Of a DNA stretch of 15,351 nucleotides, positions 1-7,250 are shown in pieces (the first letter of the stretch is position 1; the number at the start of each line of letters is the position of its first letter). This DNA is from an uncultured Clostridia bacterium (GTDB lineage: Bacteria; Bacillota; Clostridia; Peptostreptococcales; Anaerovoracaceae). Position numbers and translations under genes: made by a program. Under the pieces are notes generated by a model, which saw nothing but the letters and a program-made list of their open reading frames with translations, did not search any database and had not been told where the DNA came from. Where the stretch lies: the NCBI GenBank assembly GCA_946541285.1, contig CAMNJG010000015.1, positions 1-15,351 on the forward strand. The letters run 5' to 3'.

Positions 1-44
1 ACCGAATTTTATCAATATGCATTGAAATATCAAGGAAATTCGGT
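1..44. repeat. Palindromic element upstream of ybaB
   Basis: A 9-bp perfect inverted repeat, ACCGAATTT at 1-9 and AAATTCGGT at 36-44, encloses an inner hairpin, TCAAT (12-16) and ATTGA (21-25) with loop ATGC. No T tract follows, so it is not a standard terminator. The reading frame of ybaB is open through it to the window edge; the other two + frames hit stops at 23-25 and 45-47, so the end of an upstream gene (dnaX is the usual neighbour) could lie here but cannot be proved. The element may be cut off by the window edge. Confidence 0.6.
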
Positions 45-78
45 TAATGAGCACGTATTAAATAAAAGGAGAATTACG

Positions 79-429
79 ATGGGAAAAGGTATGAGAGCGG
101 GCAAGCGTCCGCGTCAGAAAAACGCAGGTATGCAGCAGCAGCTTCAGCAGGTACAGGCGATGCAGGCCATGATGGAAAAAAAGCAGGATGAGATCGAAGC
201 CCATGAGATAGAAGCTTCTGTGGGCGGTGGCGCGGTAACCGTCAGAGTAAACGGCCGCAGGGAGATCGTGGATCTGAAACTTGCGCCGGAAGCGGTAGAT
301 CCGGATGATATCGAAATGCTGCAGGATCTCATCATGTCAGCGGTCAATGAGGCAATTCGTCAGATTTCCGAATACAGTGAAGCAGAGATGTCAAAAGTTA
401 CCGGTGGCCTGAATATTCCGGGACTGTAA
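79..429 (+). CDS. ybaB: YbaB/EbfC family nucleoid-associated protein
   Basis: A 116-aa protein of the YbaB/EbfC family, small dimeric DNA-binding proteins that coat the nucleoid. The sequence shows the expected layout: a basic, Gln/Met-rich N-terminal helix (QQQLQQVQAMQAMMEKKQ), a central strand region with VTVRVNGRREIVDLKL, then PEAVDPDDIEMLQDLI and a C-terminal helix, ending in a Gly/Leu tail (GGLNIPGL). The start at 79 is chosen because AAAAGGAG (64-71) sits 7 nt upstream; an in-frame TTG at 22 lacks such a site and would add 19 residues with no family match. The N-terminus is richer in Arg/Lys than usual (GKGMRAGKRPRQK). It lies 14 nt before recR, the conserved dnaX-ybaB-recR order, which suggests a role in DNA repair or nucleoid organisation. 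Confidence 0.93.
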   Translation: MGKGMRAGKRPRQKNAGMQQQLQQVQAMQAMMEKKQDEIEAHEIEASVGGGAVTVRVNGRREIVDLKLAPEAVDPDDIEMLQDLIMSAVNEAIRQISEYSEAEMSKVTGGLNIPGL

Positions 430-443
430 AGCAGGGCTGAACG

Positions 444-1049
444 ATGAGTTTTCGTTTTCCGCCGCCTCTGGAGAACCTCATCCGTGAGCTTTCCAAACTT
501 CCCGGCATCGGGGGAAAGACCGCCCAGAGGCTGGCGTTCCATATTCTTTCGCTGCCGGAAAATCAGGCGCAGATGCTGGCGGGAGCCATTACAGCAGCAA
601 AGACTTCCATGAAATACTGTTCTGTATGCGGCAACCTGACGGATCAGGATCCGTGTGTCATCTGTTCGGATGAAAAAAGGGACCGTTCCGTGATCTGTGT
701 CGTGGAAAACGCGAGAGATGTCGCCGCGATGGAAAGAATGCGGGAATATCACGGCCTCTATCATGTCCTTCACGGAGCGATTTCGCCGATCGAAGGCATC
801 GGTCCGGAGGATATCAATCTGAAGCAGCTGCTGGTCCGTCTTCAGGACAGTGAGGTACAGGAAGTGATCCTCGCGACGAATCCGACCATCGAAGGAGAGG
901 CGACCGCGATGTTCGCGGCCCGTCTGATCAGGCCGTCAGGCATTAAAGTCACAAGGATCGCGCACGGCGTGCCTGTCGGTGGCGATCTGGAATATACCGA
1001 TGAAGTCACGCTTTCCAGAGCCATGGATGGCAGACAGGAAATCAAGTAA
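444..1049 (+). CDS. recR: Recombination mediator RecR
   Basis: RecR, a ring-forming DNA-binding protein that acts with RecF/RecO to load RecA on SSB-coated single-stranded gaps. Length (201 aa) matches the family. Domains in order: an N-terminal helix-hairpin-helix (LPGIGGKTAQRLAFHIL, about 19-35); a C4 zinc finger with C59, C62, C71 and C74; a Toprim domain starting at VICVVENARDV (83-93) and including ATNPTIEGEATA (144-155); and the C-terminal RIAHGVPVGGDLEYTDEVTL segment, all intact. The ribosome binding site is modest (CAGGG at 432-436, 7 nt from ATG). The TAA stop overlaps the first base of a 48-nt palindromic element. Confidence 0.97.
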   Translation: MSFRFPPPLENLIRELSKLPGIGGKTAQRLAFHILSLPENQAQMLAGAITAAKTSMKYCSVCGNLTDQDPCVICSDEKRDRSVICVVENARDVAAMERMREYHGLYHVLHGAISPIEGIGPEDINLKQLLVRLQDSEVQEVILATNPTIEGEATAMFAARLIRPSGIKVTRIAHGVPVGGDLEYTDEVTLSRAMDGRQEIK

Positions 1050-1096
1050 GGAACTGTCTGAAAACAACCTGTGCAGGTTATTAAAGTATAGTTCCT
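1049..1096 (+). repeat. 48-nt palindromic interspersed repeat, copy A
   Basis: The element begins at the last base of the recR stop codon. Outer arms are AGGAACT (1049-1055) and AGTTCCT (1090-1096); inside is a perfect hairpin AACCT (1066-1070), loop GTGC, AGGTT (1075-1079). A second full copy of exactly the same length lies at 7251-7298, with 39 of 48 positions identical and no gaps by hand alignment, and an internally deleted copy lies at 7211-7243. It ends 21 nt before the next start codon, so its fold could affect translation or mRNA stability there. Confidence 0.75.
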
Positions 1097-1117
1097 GAAT
1101 TCCTGATGGAGAAACCA

Positions 1118-1369
1118 ATGACACATACAACTTACCAACCAAAAGGCACCTGTTCCTTCAAAATCGATTTTGATATTGATGAACAGGGCATGATTCATAA
1201 TATCGCCTATCTCGGCGGCTGCAACGGGAACCTGAAGGCGCTGGGAAAGCTGGCGGAGGGACGTCCGGCAGCGGAGGTCGCGGATCTTCTCAGCGGGATT
1301 ACCTGCGGGTTTAAGAAAACCTCCTGCGGCGACCAGCTGGCAGACGCGATCCACGCGGCAGGATACTGA
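1118..1369 (+). CDS. TSCPD domain protein (TIGR03905-like)
   Basis: A small Cys-rich protein of 83 aa from the TSCPD family, which is related to the C-terminal region of B12-dependent ribonucleotide reductases. Its function is unknown. Recognisable segments are KGTCS (Cys12), LGGCNGNLK (Cys35), a CGFK segment (Cys63) and the signature TSC-D (68-72, Cys70). The signature reads TSCGD, with Gly where the family name residue Pro would be. The four conserved cysteines suggest metal or Fe-S binding, but this is inference. Start 1118 is preferred over the in-frame ATG at 1106 because GGAG (1108-1111) lies 6 nt before 1118, while the earlier ATG has no site and overlaps that GGAG. Only 5 nt separate it from addB. 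Confidence 0.85.
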   Translation: MTHTTYQPKGTCSFKIDFDIDEQGMIHNIAYLGGCNGNLKALGKLAEGRPAAEVADLLSGITCGFKKTSCGDQLADAIHAAGY

Positions 1370-1374
1370 TCGCC

Positions 1375-4300
1375 ATGATTCGCGTGTATTACGGCTCCAG
1401 TGATTACGAAACGGAGCGGTTTATGTATGAAACGATTGCGGCGCAGATGCCTGCGGACACAATCGTCATCGTTCCGGATCAGTTTACCCTGCAGGCGGAA
1501 GAGGACGCGCTGAAGTACATGAGAGCGGATGTCCTGATGAACCTGGAGATCATGAGCCGTACCGGCTTTACCCGCCGTGTCCTTGGCAGTACCGGTTCGC
1601 CGGAAGGCATACTGGTCAACCGGTATGGCCGCTACATGCTGCTGCTCAGTATCATCCGGGGAATCGAAGCGGGCCGGGAAGGTGTGTTCGGGGAGATTCT
1701 GAGAACCGGGCGGACCGGCCGGTCCGCGCTGGCACATATGATCAGTGAGGAGATCTCAGAACTGAAACAGTATGGAATCAGTCCGGAGGATCTTCTGCAG
1801 ATCGCGGATCAGTCCGAAGAAGGGCTGCTGAGCGGAAAACTGCGCCAGACCGCGGAGCTTTACCGCTCGTACCAGGAGATGATACAGCACCGCTTCAGCG
1901 ACAGTGATGACCTTCAGTCCGAGGTGGCATCCCGTGTACATGATTTTCAGAGAGCAGATGGCTGTTCTTTCTGGATTTACGGCTTTGAGTATATGTCTCC
2001 GGATATGATGGAACTGGTCTGTGCCATTTCCCGGGCCGCGTCGCAGGTCAGTATAGTTCTGACAGGGGAACGGACGGGAGAAGAGGAATTTGACCTTTTC
2101 CAGCGGATGACCGGTATGCTCCGACAGAAGTGTCAGGAGCACGCGGATCAGTATGAAGAGCATCATGTACCGGAATCTTTTCTGAAAAAGAAAAATCCTT
2201 CCATTCATCTGGTCCGGGCCGGGAGCTTTTATGACGAGGCGGAGACTGTCGCTTCGGAGATTATGGAACTGGTGCGCGACCAGGGATTCCGCTTCCGGGA
2301 GATTGCTGTGATCTGCAATGATCTCGAAGTCAGGGGCAGCGTGTTTTCCAGGGTCTTCGAACAGTATGGAATCCCCCTTTTCATGGACCGGAAGCGGGCA
2401 GTCACACAGGAACCGGCAGTCGAATTCCTCAGTGCGCTGATGGATTGCGTTTCCGGAAAAATGCAGTTTGATGACGTATTCCGGATGCTGAAAACCGGTT
2501 TTTCGCCACTGACGGATCAGGAATGTGACCGTCTGGAACGATACGGTTCCCGTTACCATATTAAAAGCGGGCGCTGGAAAAAGGACTTCCGTTACGGACT
2601 CACTGAGGAAGGAAAAGAAGGGTTAGCAGAAATTAACCAATTGAGAGAAACGGTTTATCAGTTCATTCACCGTTTCGAGCAGATGTTTCATGGCCAGAAA
2701 ACGGTCAGAGAAAAAACGGCCGCGGTCTATACGTTCCTGACAGAAGTGGTCCATATGCCGGAACAGCTTGACCAGTCTGTCCTCGATATGGAAGAAAAAA
2801 GCCTCTTTGCCTCTGCGGCTTCCGCGTCGCAGGTGTGGAAAATCATCGTGGAGATGATGGATCAGATGGTGGAGGTGGTGGGAGATCTGGAGATGCCGCC
2901 GGAAGACTACAGCGAGATCCTGAAAGAAGGCTTCCGGGAAGTCGAGATCGGGATCATTCCCTCAACTGCTGACCAGGTACTGCTGGGAAACATGCGCCGC
3001 ACCCGGCTTGGCACTGTCAGGGCACTGTTTGTGGCCGGCGCGAATGACGGCGTGCTGCCGGAGGAAGCTGCTGACCAGGGGCTTTTCTCGGATCTGGAAA
3101 AAGAGGAAATGGCGCGGATTTTCCGGAAACCTGTGGGCCGTACCGGTGTGGTCCAGGGGATGGAACAGGATCTGGCCATCTACCGGAATCTGGGAAGGGC
3201 GGAACAGCGCCTGACGTTGTCTTATTCCTCGCAGGATACCAATGGCGCGGAGCTGCGTCCCTCGATCCTGGTACGCCGGTTTCTTCAGCGTTACGGCCGG
3301 GAAATCGAAGAAAAGAGTGTACAGGAATCCGGAGAAGGACTGCGGCTGATCCAGACCCGGAAAGGCCTGATGCCGCATATGGCGGAGGTTTTCCGGAAAG
3401 CGTCGGATGATGACTGTGTACCGGGAGACGAGTGGAAGGCAGCCGCGCTGGTTGTCAGTGACAGCCCTTCTTTTGCCAATATGAAAAAGGGACTTTTCTT
3501 TACCAGGCGCACAGAGCGTCTGGACCGCGACCATATCCGCCGCCTTTACGGGAAAGGAAAGGGAGGAGTGCTGACACTCAGTCCTTCGAGGATCGAAAAA
3601 TTTATCCGGTGTCCCTTCTCCTATTTTGTGCAGTACGGCCTGAAACCATCGGAAAACAGGAGCTTCGATGTGGACAGTCGTTCGGTCGGAGATGTTTTCC
3701 ACTACTGCATGAAGATGACGGCCGCGTCACTGACCGAAGCGGGCGTACCGGTGAGTGATCCGGCTTCCCGCTGGATGACAGTGACCAGAGAGGAACTGAG
3801 AGAGATGATCCTCCAGTTCACGGATGATTTTTCAGAAAGCTACAGGGATGGTGTATTCGGCTACTCCGCGAGGGAACGTTATCTGCGGGAGCGCCTGGAA
3901 GACGTGATCTTCCTCAACGCGGCGGTAATGGTGGAGCAGGTACGGAAAGGCCGTATCCGTTCCGTGTATTTTGAAAAAGAATTCGGAAGGAACCGGAAAA
4001 ACGCGTTCCCGCCGGTCAGACTGGAACTGGCAGACGGGGATGTGGTATATCTGGAAGGCATCATCGACCGTGTGGACGAATTCCGGGGAGACGCGGAGCA
4101 TCCTGCCAGTTATATCCGGATCGTGGATTACAAGACCGGCGGGGACCGTTTCCGCCAGGAGGAAGTGACTGCGGGGATCCGGCTGCAGCTTGTGATTTAC
4201 CTGAAAGGTGCCCTGGGCGGGATTGAAAACAGTCTGCCCGCGGGTGTATTTTATTTTCCTGCAGGGGAAAAAACACGGGACGTTTCCGGGGAACAGGATG

Positions 4301-4659
4301 AGGAGGCCGGGGATATTTATGTTTCCGCTTCCCGTATGGATGGTGTCCTGGTAAAAGAAGATCCTGTCATCGAAGGAATGGACGCGGAAATACCCATGAA
4401 CGGGGAATCAACGGTCATACCCGTGCGCCGTTCCGGAAATGGATATGTCAATCTCAGAAGCTCCGGACGCGTAATGGAAAGAGAGGATTTTGACCGGATG
4501 ATCCGGGACGCGGAAGCAGTTCTGCAGGAGGCTGCGGAAAAACTGGCTGGTGGATCTGCTGAGATTGATCCGAAGCGTGCCGGCAGTTTTGAAGCATGCC
4601 GGTATTGTGGATATGACAGTATCTGTCACCGGAAAGTAACGGGAGGAACGTCACTGTGA
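1375..4659 (+). CDS. addB: AddB subunit of AddAB helicase-nuclease, degenerate Walker A
   Basis: AddB is the Chi-recognising subunit of the AddAB double-strand-break resection machine. At 1094 aa it is close to family size. The C-terminal nuclease domain is intact: D898 (LEGIIDRVD), D918 and K920 (IVDYKTG), Q938 and Y942. The four Fe-S ligands are present as C746 (IRCPFSYF) and C1075, C1078, C1084, the C-x2-C-x5-C spacing known from Bacillus AddB. The helicase-like core shows VPDQFTLQAE (34-43) and FVAGANDGVLPEEA (552-565). The N-terminal P-loop is lost: GSSDYETERF (7-16) stands where GxSGSGKT is expected, with no Lys-Thr/Ser pair. No addA follows; the next genes are a membrane module. The ribosome binding site is weak (AGGA at 1361-1364), and the gene probably depends on readthrough from upstream. 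Confidence 0.92.
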   Translation: MIRVYYGSSDYETERFMYETIAAQMPADTIVIVPDQFTLQAEEDALKYMRADVLMNLEIMSRTGFTRRVLGSTGSPEGILVNRYGRYMLLLSIIRGIEAGREGVFGEILRTGRTGRSALAHMISEEISELKQYGISPEDLLQIADQSEEGLLSGKLRQTAELYRSYQEMIQHRFSDSDDLQSEVASRVHDFQRADGCSFWIYGFEYMSPDMMELVCAISRAASQVSIVLTGERTGEEEFDLFQRMTGMLRQKCQEHADQYEEHHVPESFLKKKNPSIHLVRAGSFYDEAETVASEIMELVRDQGFRFREIAVICNDLEVRGSVFSRVFEQYGIPLFMDRKRAVTQEPAVEFLSALMDCVSGKMQFDDVFRMLKTGFSPLTDQECDRLERYGSRYHIKSGRWKKDFRYGLTEEGKEGLAEINQLRETVYQFIHRFEQMFHGQKTVREKTAAVYTFLTEVVHMPEQLDQSVLDMEEKSLFASAASASQVWKIIVEMMDQMVEVVGDLEMPPEDYSEILKEGFREVEIGIIPSTADQVLLGNMRRTRLGTVRALFVAGANDGVLPEEAADQGLFSDLEKEEMARIFRKPVGRTGVVQGMEQDLAIYRNLGRAEQRLTLSYSSQDTNGAELRPSILVRRFLQRYGREIEEKSVQESGEGLRLIQTRKGLMPHMAEVFRKASDDDCVPGDEWKAAALVVSDSPSFANMKKGLFFTRRTERLDRDHIRRLYGKGKGGVLTLSPSRIEKFIRCPFSYFVQYGLKPSENRSFDVDSRSVGDVFHYCMKMTAASLTEAGVPVSDPASRWMTVTREELREMILQFTDDFSESYRDGVFGYSARERYLRERLEDVIFLNAAVMVEQVRKGRIRSVYFEKEFGRNRKNAFPPVRLELADGDVVYLEGIIDRVDEFRGDAEHPASYIRIVDYKTGGDRFRQEEVTAGIRLQLVIYLKGALGGIENSLPAGVFYFPAGEKTRDVSGEQDEEAGDIYVSASRMDGVLVKEDPVIEGMDAEIPMNGESTVIPVRRSGNGYVNLRSSGRVMEREDFDRMIRDAEAVLQEAAEKLAGGSAEIDPKRAGSFEACRYCGYDSICHRKVTGGTSL

Positions 4660-5087
4660 GACGATTTCTGAGAAAATCGGATATCGTACTGGGATTATGT
4701 CTGATGCTGATCTGTATCCTGACTTCTGTGATGGCGTATCGCGCGGGAGATACAGGAGCTACGGTCATCGTACAGGCGGATGGCCATGTTTACGGTACCT
4801 ATTCCCTGGCAGAAGACAGAGTGGTCGAAATTGATACCGATCACGGCCATAATCAGTTAACGATTGAAGATGGAAAAGCGCGGATGAGCGAAGCAAGCTG
4901 TCCGGACCGGTACTGTATGCGGCAGCATCAGAGCGAGGGAGGCATCAGCCGCTCCAATGAAACACTGATCTGCCTGCCGAACAGGGTGTCGGTATCTGTC
5001 GAAGGAAGCGGAGAGAGCGCGCCGGACGCTGTCGTCGGAAGATCCGGCGGGACGGCGGGCGGAACAGAAGGAGGCGGTGACGGATGA
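4656..5087 (+). CDS. NusG domain II-containing membrane-anchored protein
   Basis: A 143-aa protein with an N-terminal signal anchor (about 9-28) followed by an extracytoplasmic NusG-II-like beta domain: VIVQADGHVYGTYSL, VEIDTDHGHNQLTIEDGKARM, and the family hallmark SCPDRYCMRQ (Cys82 and Cys87) before LICLPNRVSVSV (Cys106). It is not the transcription factor NusG; it shares only the domain II fold. The start is GTG, overlapping the addB stop as GTGA, with GGGAGG (4641-4646) 9 nt upstream. The C-terminal 25 residues are a Gly/Ser/Ala-rich tail that looks unstructured. The next gene is a Gx transporter, the usual partner in Clostridia. Role unknown; redox or precursor export functions are guesses. 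Confidence 0.85.
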   Translation: MRRFLRKSDIVLGLCLMLICILTSVMAYRAGDTGATVIVQADGHVYGTYSLAEDRVVEIDTDHGHNQLTIEDGKARMSEASCPDRYCMRQHQSEGGISRSNETLICLPNRVSVSVEGSGESAPDAVVGRSGGTAGGTEGGGDG

Positions 5088-5626
5088 CAGGAGGAAGAAA
5101 CGGAGTCCAGAAAAACACCACTGCGTACCGGGTGGCGGTATCCTCTGTCCTGACTGCGCTGGCGATGATTTTTTCCTATATCGAAGCGATCCTGCCCTTT
5201 AATTTCGGTATTCCGGGAATCAAACTGGGTCTGTCCAATCTGGTTGTCCTGACTGCTTTGTATACACTGGGCGCCGGTTACGCGTTCGCGGTGAATCTGA
5301 CCCGGATTGTCCTTTCCGGACTTCTGTTCAGCGGTGTTTCCGCCATGCTGTACAGCCTGGCCGGAGGAATGTTCAGCTTCCTGGTGATGCTGCTGCTGGC
5401 CAGGAGCGACTGGTTCAGTCCCGCGGGAGTCAGTATGGCGGGAGGGGTGGCCCATAATCTCGGACAGATTACCCTGGCCGCGCTGGTGACCTCCACGGCA
5501 AAAATCTATCTGTACCTGCCGGTACTGATGATTTCAGGCACTGTTACCGGGCTGGTCCTGGGGATCGCGGCTTCGCTGATCCTGGAACGTATGGGATACC
5601 TGCAAAGAGATGTTGTTTCTGAATGA
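5084..5626 (+). CDS. Gx transporter family protein (Hpre_diP_synt_I family)
   Basis: A 180-aa integral membrane protein with about five to six hydrophobic segments (roughly 16-36, 50-62, 65-80, 85-106, 118-137, 143-167). It resembles the family once labelled heptaprenyl diphosphate synthase component I and now called Gx transporter; its fold is like ECF transporter S components. Typical signatures are the early SYIEAILPF, GIPGIKLGLSN, then GGMFSFLVM and GGVAHNLGQ. The substrate is not known; the old synthase label is probably wrong. It begins with an ATGA overlap with the NusG-II gene and has AAGGAGG (5068-5074) 9 nt before the ATG, so the two are surely co-expressed. Confidence 0.85.
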   Translation: MTGGRNGVQKNTTAYRVAVSSVLTALAMIFSYIEAILPFNFGIPGIKLGLSNLVVLTALYTLGAGYAFAVNLTRIVLSGLLFSGVSAMLYSLAGGMFSFLVMLLLARSDWFSPAGVSMAGGVAHNLGQITLAALVTSTAKIYLYLPVLMISGTVTGLVLGIAASLILERMGYLQRDVVSE

Positions 5627-5637
5627 AATGAAGGGAG

Positions 5638-6345
5638 ATGATCGATACGAATCATATCGTATTGGATTTCGAGATGAATCCGGTGCATCATGACCGGAGC
5701 AGAAATACGGAGCGTCGCGGCAGGCTGCAGAGCGAGATCATCGAGATCGGCGCTGTCAAACTGAGCGATGAGGTTTATGAGAAAATGGATGAGTTCAGCA
5801 TCCTGGTAAAACCGCAGTTCAATGACCGCATTGAACCCAAGATTACGTCCCTGACCGGGATCAGTTATGAGGACGTGACCGACGCGGTCTGTTATGAGGA
5901 GGCAGTTGCCGCGTTTTCGGAATGGATCGGATACGGGGAACCTGCCCGTCTGTACAGCTGGAGTACCTCCGATTTCTCGCAGATCTGCCATGAATGCGAG
6001 GAAAAAAATATACCGGTTCCTGCCAACATGGGGGATTGGGTGGATTTCCAGCGGATGTTTCCGCAGGAAACCGGACTGCATATAGAGCGGCAGCTTTCAC
6101 TGGAGTACGCAGCGGAACTGGCGGGAGTGGATTTTGATGAAAAGTCCGCTCACAGGGCGTTGTACGACGCCAGGATCACGGCAGAACTGGTAGCGATTGT
6201 TCTTTCCGGAGAGTACCGGGAAAGGATGAAAAATGTAACGGGCGTCCTGCAGAAAACGATTGAGACCAGCACCGCGTCCATGGCGGAAAAGCTGGGACCG
6301 AAGTACGCGGAACTGATGGCGCGCTTCGCGGAAAAAAAGTCATAG
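5638..6345 (+). CDS. DnaQ-like DEDDh 3'-5' exonuclease
   Basis: A stand-alone exonuclease-fold protein of 235 aa. All five DEDDh residues are visible: D10 and E12 (VLDFEMNP), D112 (SWSTSDFSQ), H172 and D177 (SAHRALYDARITAEL). The insertion RSRNTERRGRLQSEIIEIGA follows motif I, as in clostridial stand-alone 3'-5' exonucleases resembling the polymerase III epsilon proofreading fold. Substrate (DNA or RNA) cannot be told. The last 40 residues form a helical tail outside the nuclease fold. The start is odd: AAGGGAG (5631-5637) directly abuts the ATG at 5638, leaving no spacer, and no better in-frame start exists (the ATG at 5623 stops after two codons). Translation may rely on coupling to the Gx stop 11 nt upstream. 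The final codons and stop form one arm of the terminator. Confidence 0.88.
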   Translation: MIDTNHIVLDFEMNPVHHDRSRNTERRGRLQSEIIEIGAVKLSDEVYEKMDEFSILVKPQFNDRIEPKITSLTGISYEDVTDAVCYEEAVAAFSEWIGYGEPARLYSWSTSDFSQICHECEEKNIPVPANMGDWVDFQRMFPQETGLHIERQLSLEYAAELAGVDFDEKSAHRALYDARITAELVAIVLSGEYRERMKNVTGVLQKTIETSTASMAEKLGPKYAELMARFAEKKS

Positions 6346-6395
6346 TTCCGGGGGACAGATTCTTTCTGTCCTGCTCTCCGGGACTATGACTTTTT
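6334..6395. terminator. Bidirectional intrinsic terminator between exonuclease and Nudix gene
   Basis: Arms at 6334-6351 and 6378-6395 are complementary over 18 positions with one G-U pair. An inner stem GGACAG (6353-6358) and CTGTCC (6366-6371) closes a 7-nt loop. On the + strand the stem ends in TTTTTCTTTT (6391-6400); on the - strand it ends in seven Ts (complement of 6332-6338). It can therefore stop both the long + operon and the convergent - transcript. The left arm includes the exonuclease stop codon. Confidence 0.88.
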
Positions 6396-6458
6396 CTTTT
6401 CCTGCTTCGTAAATATGTATTCGTTCCGGTACAGAGATGGCTGCAATACCGGATCCGT

Positions 6459-6496
6459 CCATCAGGGATCTGTTTTCCTGCGTTATCCCCTGATGG
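6459..6496. repeat. Imperfect hairpin in the intergenic region
   Basis: CCATCAGGGAT (6459-6469) pairs with ATCCCCTGATGG (6485-6496) with one bulged base and a 15-nt loop. No T tract follows on either strand, so it is unlikely to be a main terminator. It lies in the 3' untranslated region of the Nudix transcript. Confidence 0.55.
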
Positions 6497-6542
6497 TCTG
6501 TCTGAATTTCCTGCTTTCCTGATTCGTTCTTTTTCCTGATCC

Positions 6543-6563
6543 TCAGGAATAGTTTATTCCTGA
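6543..6563. repeat. Perfect hairpin over the Nudix stop codon
   Basis: TCAGGAATA (6543-6551) and TATTCCTGA (6555-6563) form a 9-bp perfect stem with a 3-nt loop that includes the Nudix stop codon (6554-6556). No T tract follows on the - strand. The motif TTCCTG recurs at 6475, 6508, 6516, 6533 and 6557, so the whole 90-nt stretch is low in complexity. Confidence 0.6.
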
Positions 6564-7168
6564 TAGTTCTGAATTAAATACAGAAGATTGTGAAGAATCC
6601 TCGCGGTCAGTCCCCAGATACCGTAGCCTCTGTACTCCCAGTAAAGCGTGATCCCATAAGGGTTTTCAACACTCAGATGTCTCTGGAGGATTGGCGGCAG
6701 GGACCGGTCTTCCGGGATTTCCAGTTTGTAACGATACTGTTTTGGCTCGATGCTCATAAAATAATCGACCGGGACCGTGAACAGAGCATCGACTTCACTG
6801 CTGGTTTTGAGATGACGCAGCGATTCTGCCGGGATCTGGCCGACGAACGGCCGGACCAGACGTCCTCCCTGGATGCGTTCCCGCGGCAGGCCGCCGAGGA
6901 TCTGTACATCGGAGGCCTGGATGCCGGTTTCTTCGCAGGTTTCTCTCAGCACCGCTTCAAAAGAAGATTCGTTATGTTCAACGTGTCCGCCGGGGAAACT
7001 GACTTCTCCCGGCTGGCTGACTGTATTGGACCGGACTTCAAAAAGAACATGCCACTCACCGTGGTTATGGAGCAGGGGCACCAGCACTGAAGAGGAAGTA
7101 CTTTTGCGCGGCAGTCTGTGCTCCAGCGTGCGTCTCAGTTTTTCAGGCGTGATGTCTCGTGGTTCCAT
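6554..7168 (-). CDS. Nudix hydrolase, CoA pyrophosphatase-like
   Basis: A 204-aa Nudix hydrolase. The box G-x5-E-x7-R-E-x2-E-E-x-G-I is exact (G61, E67, R75, E76, E79, E80, G82), so metal-dependent cleavage of a nucleoside diphosphate-X compound is expected. The preceding segment FEVRSNTVSQPGEVSFPGG fits the signature of the NudL/Nudt7 subfamily, which splits coenzyme A and its derivatives, and YGITLYWEYRGYGIWGLTARIL near the end fits the same subfamily. CoA diphosphatase is thus the best guess, not proven. The start is supported by GAGGTG (complement of 7180-7185) 11 nt upstream. It is downstream of the superoxide reductase gene with a 163-nt gap full of palindromes, so co-transcription is possible but may be attenuated. 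Transcription likely ends at the terminator at 6334-6395. Confidence 0.9.
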   Translation of the reverse strand: MEPRDITPEKLRRTLEHRLPRKSTSSSVLVPLLHNHGEWHVLFEVRSNTVSQPGEVSFPGGHVEHNESSFEAVLRETCEETGIQASDVQILGGLPRERIQGGRLVRPFVGQIPAESLRHLKTSSEVDALFTVPVDYFMSIEPKQYRYKLEIPEDRSLPPILQRHLSVENPYGITLYWEYRGYGIWGLTARILHNLLYLIQNYQE

Positions 7169-7210
7169 AAATTGTTAAGCACCTCTTTTCTGATGATTGT
7201 CTCTGCGGGT

Positions 7211-7243
7211 CAGGAACTGTATGATTTATTAAACTACAGTTTC
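7211..7243 (+). repeat. Internally deleted copy of the 48-nt repeat
   Basis: Arms AGGAACTGTA (7211-7220) and TACAGTTTCT (7234-7243) pair with one G-U. The right half (TTATTAAACTACAGTTTCT) matches the right half of copy A (TTATTAAAGTATAGTTCCT), while the inner AACCT hairpin is missing. The flank GTCAGGAACTG recurs 40 nt downstream at 7248, so copies lie in tandem. Confidence 0.6.
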
Positions 7244-7250
7244 TTAGTGT

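Noticed and set aside
6590..7090. A 166-codon + strand frame opposite the Nudix gene
   Set aside because: It is antisense to a complete Nudix hydrolase with an exact Nudix box, and has no ribosome binding site or recognisable domain.
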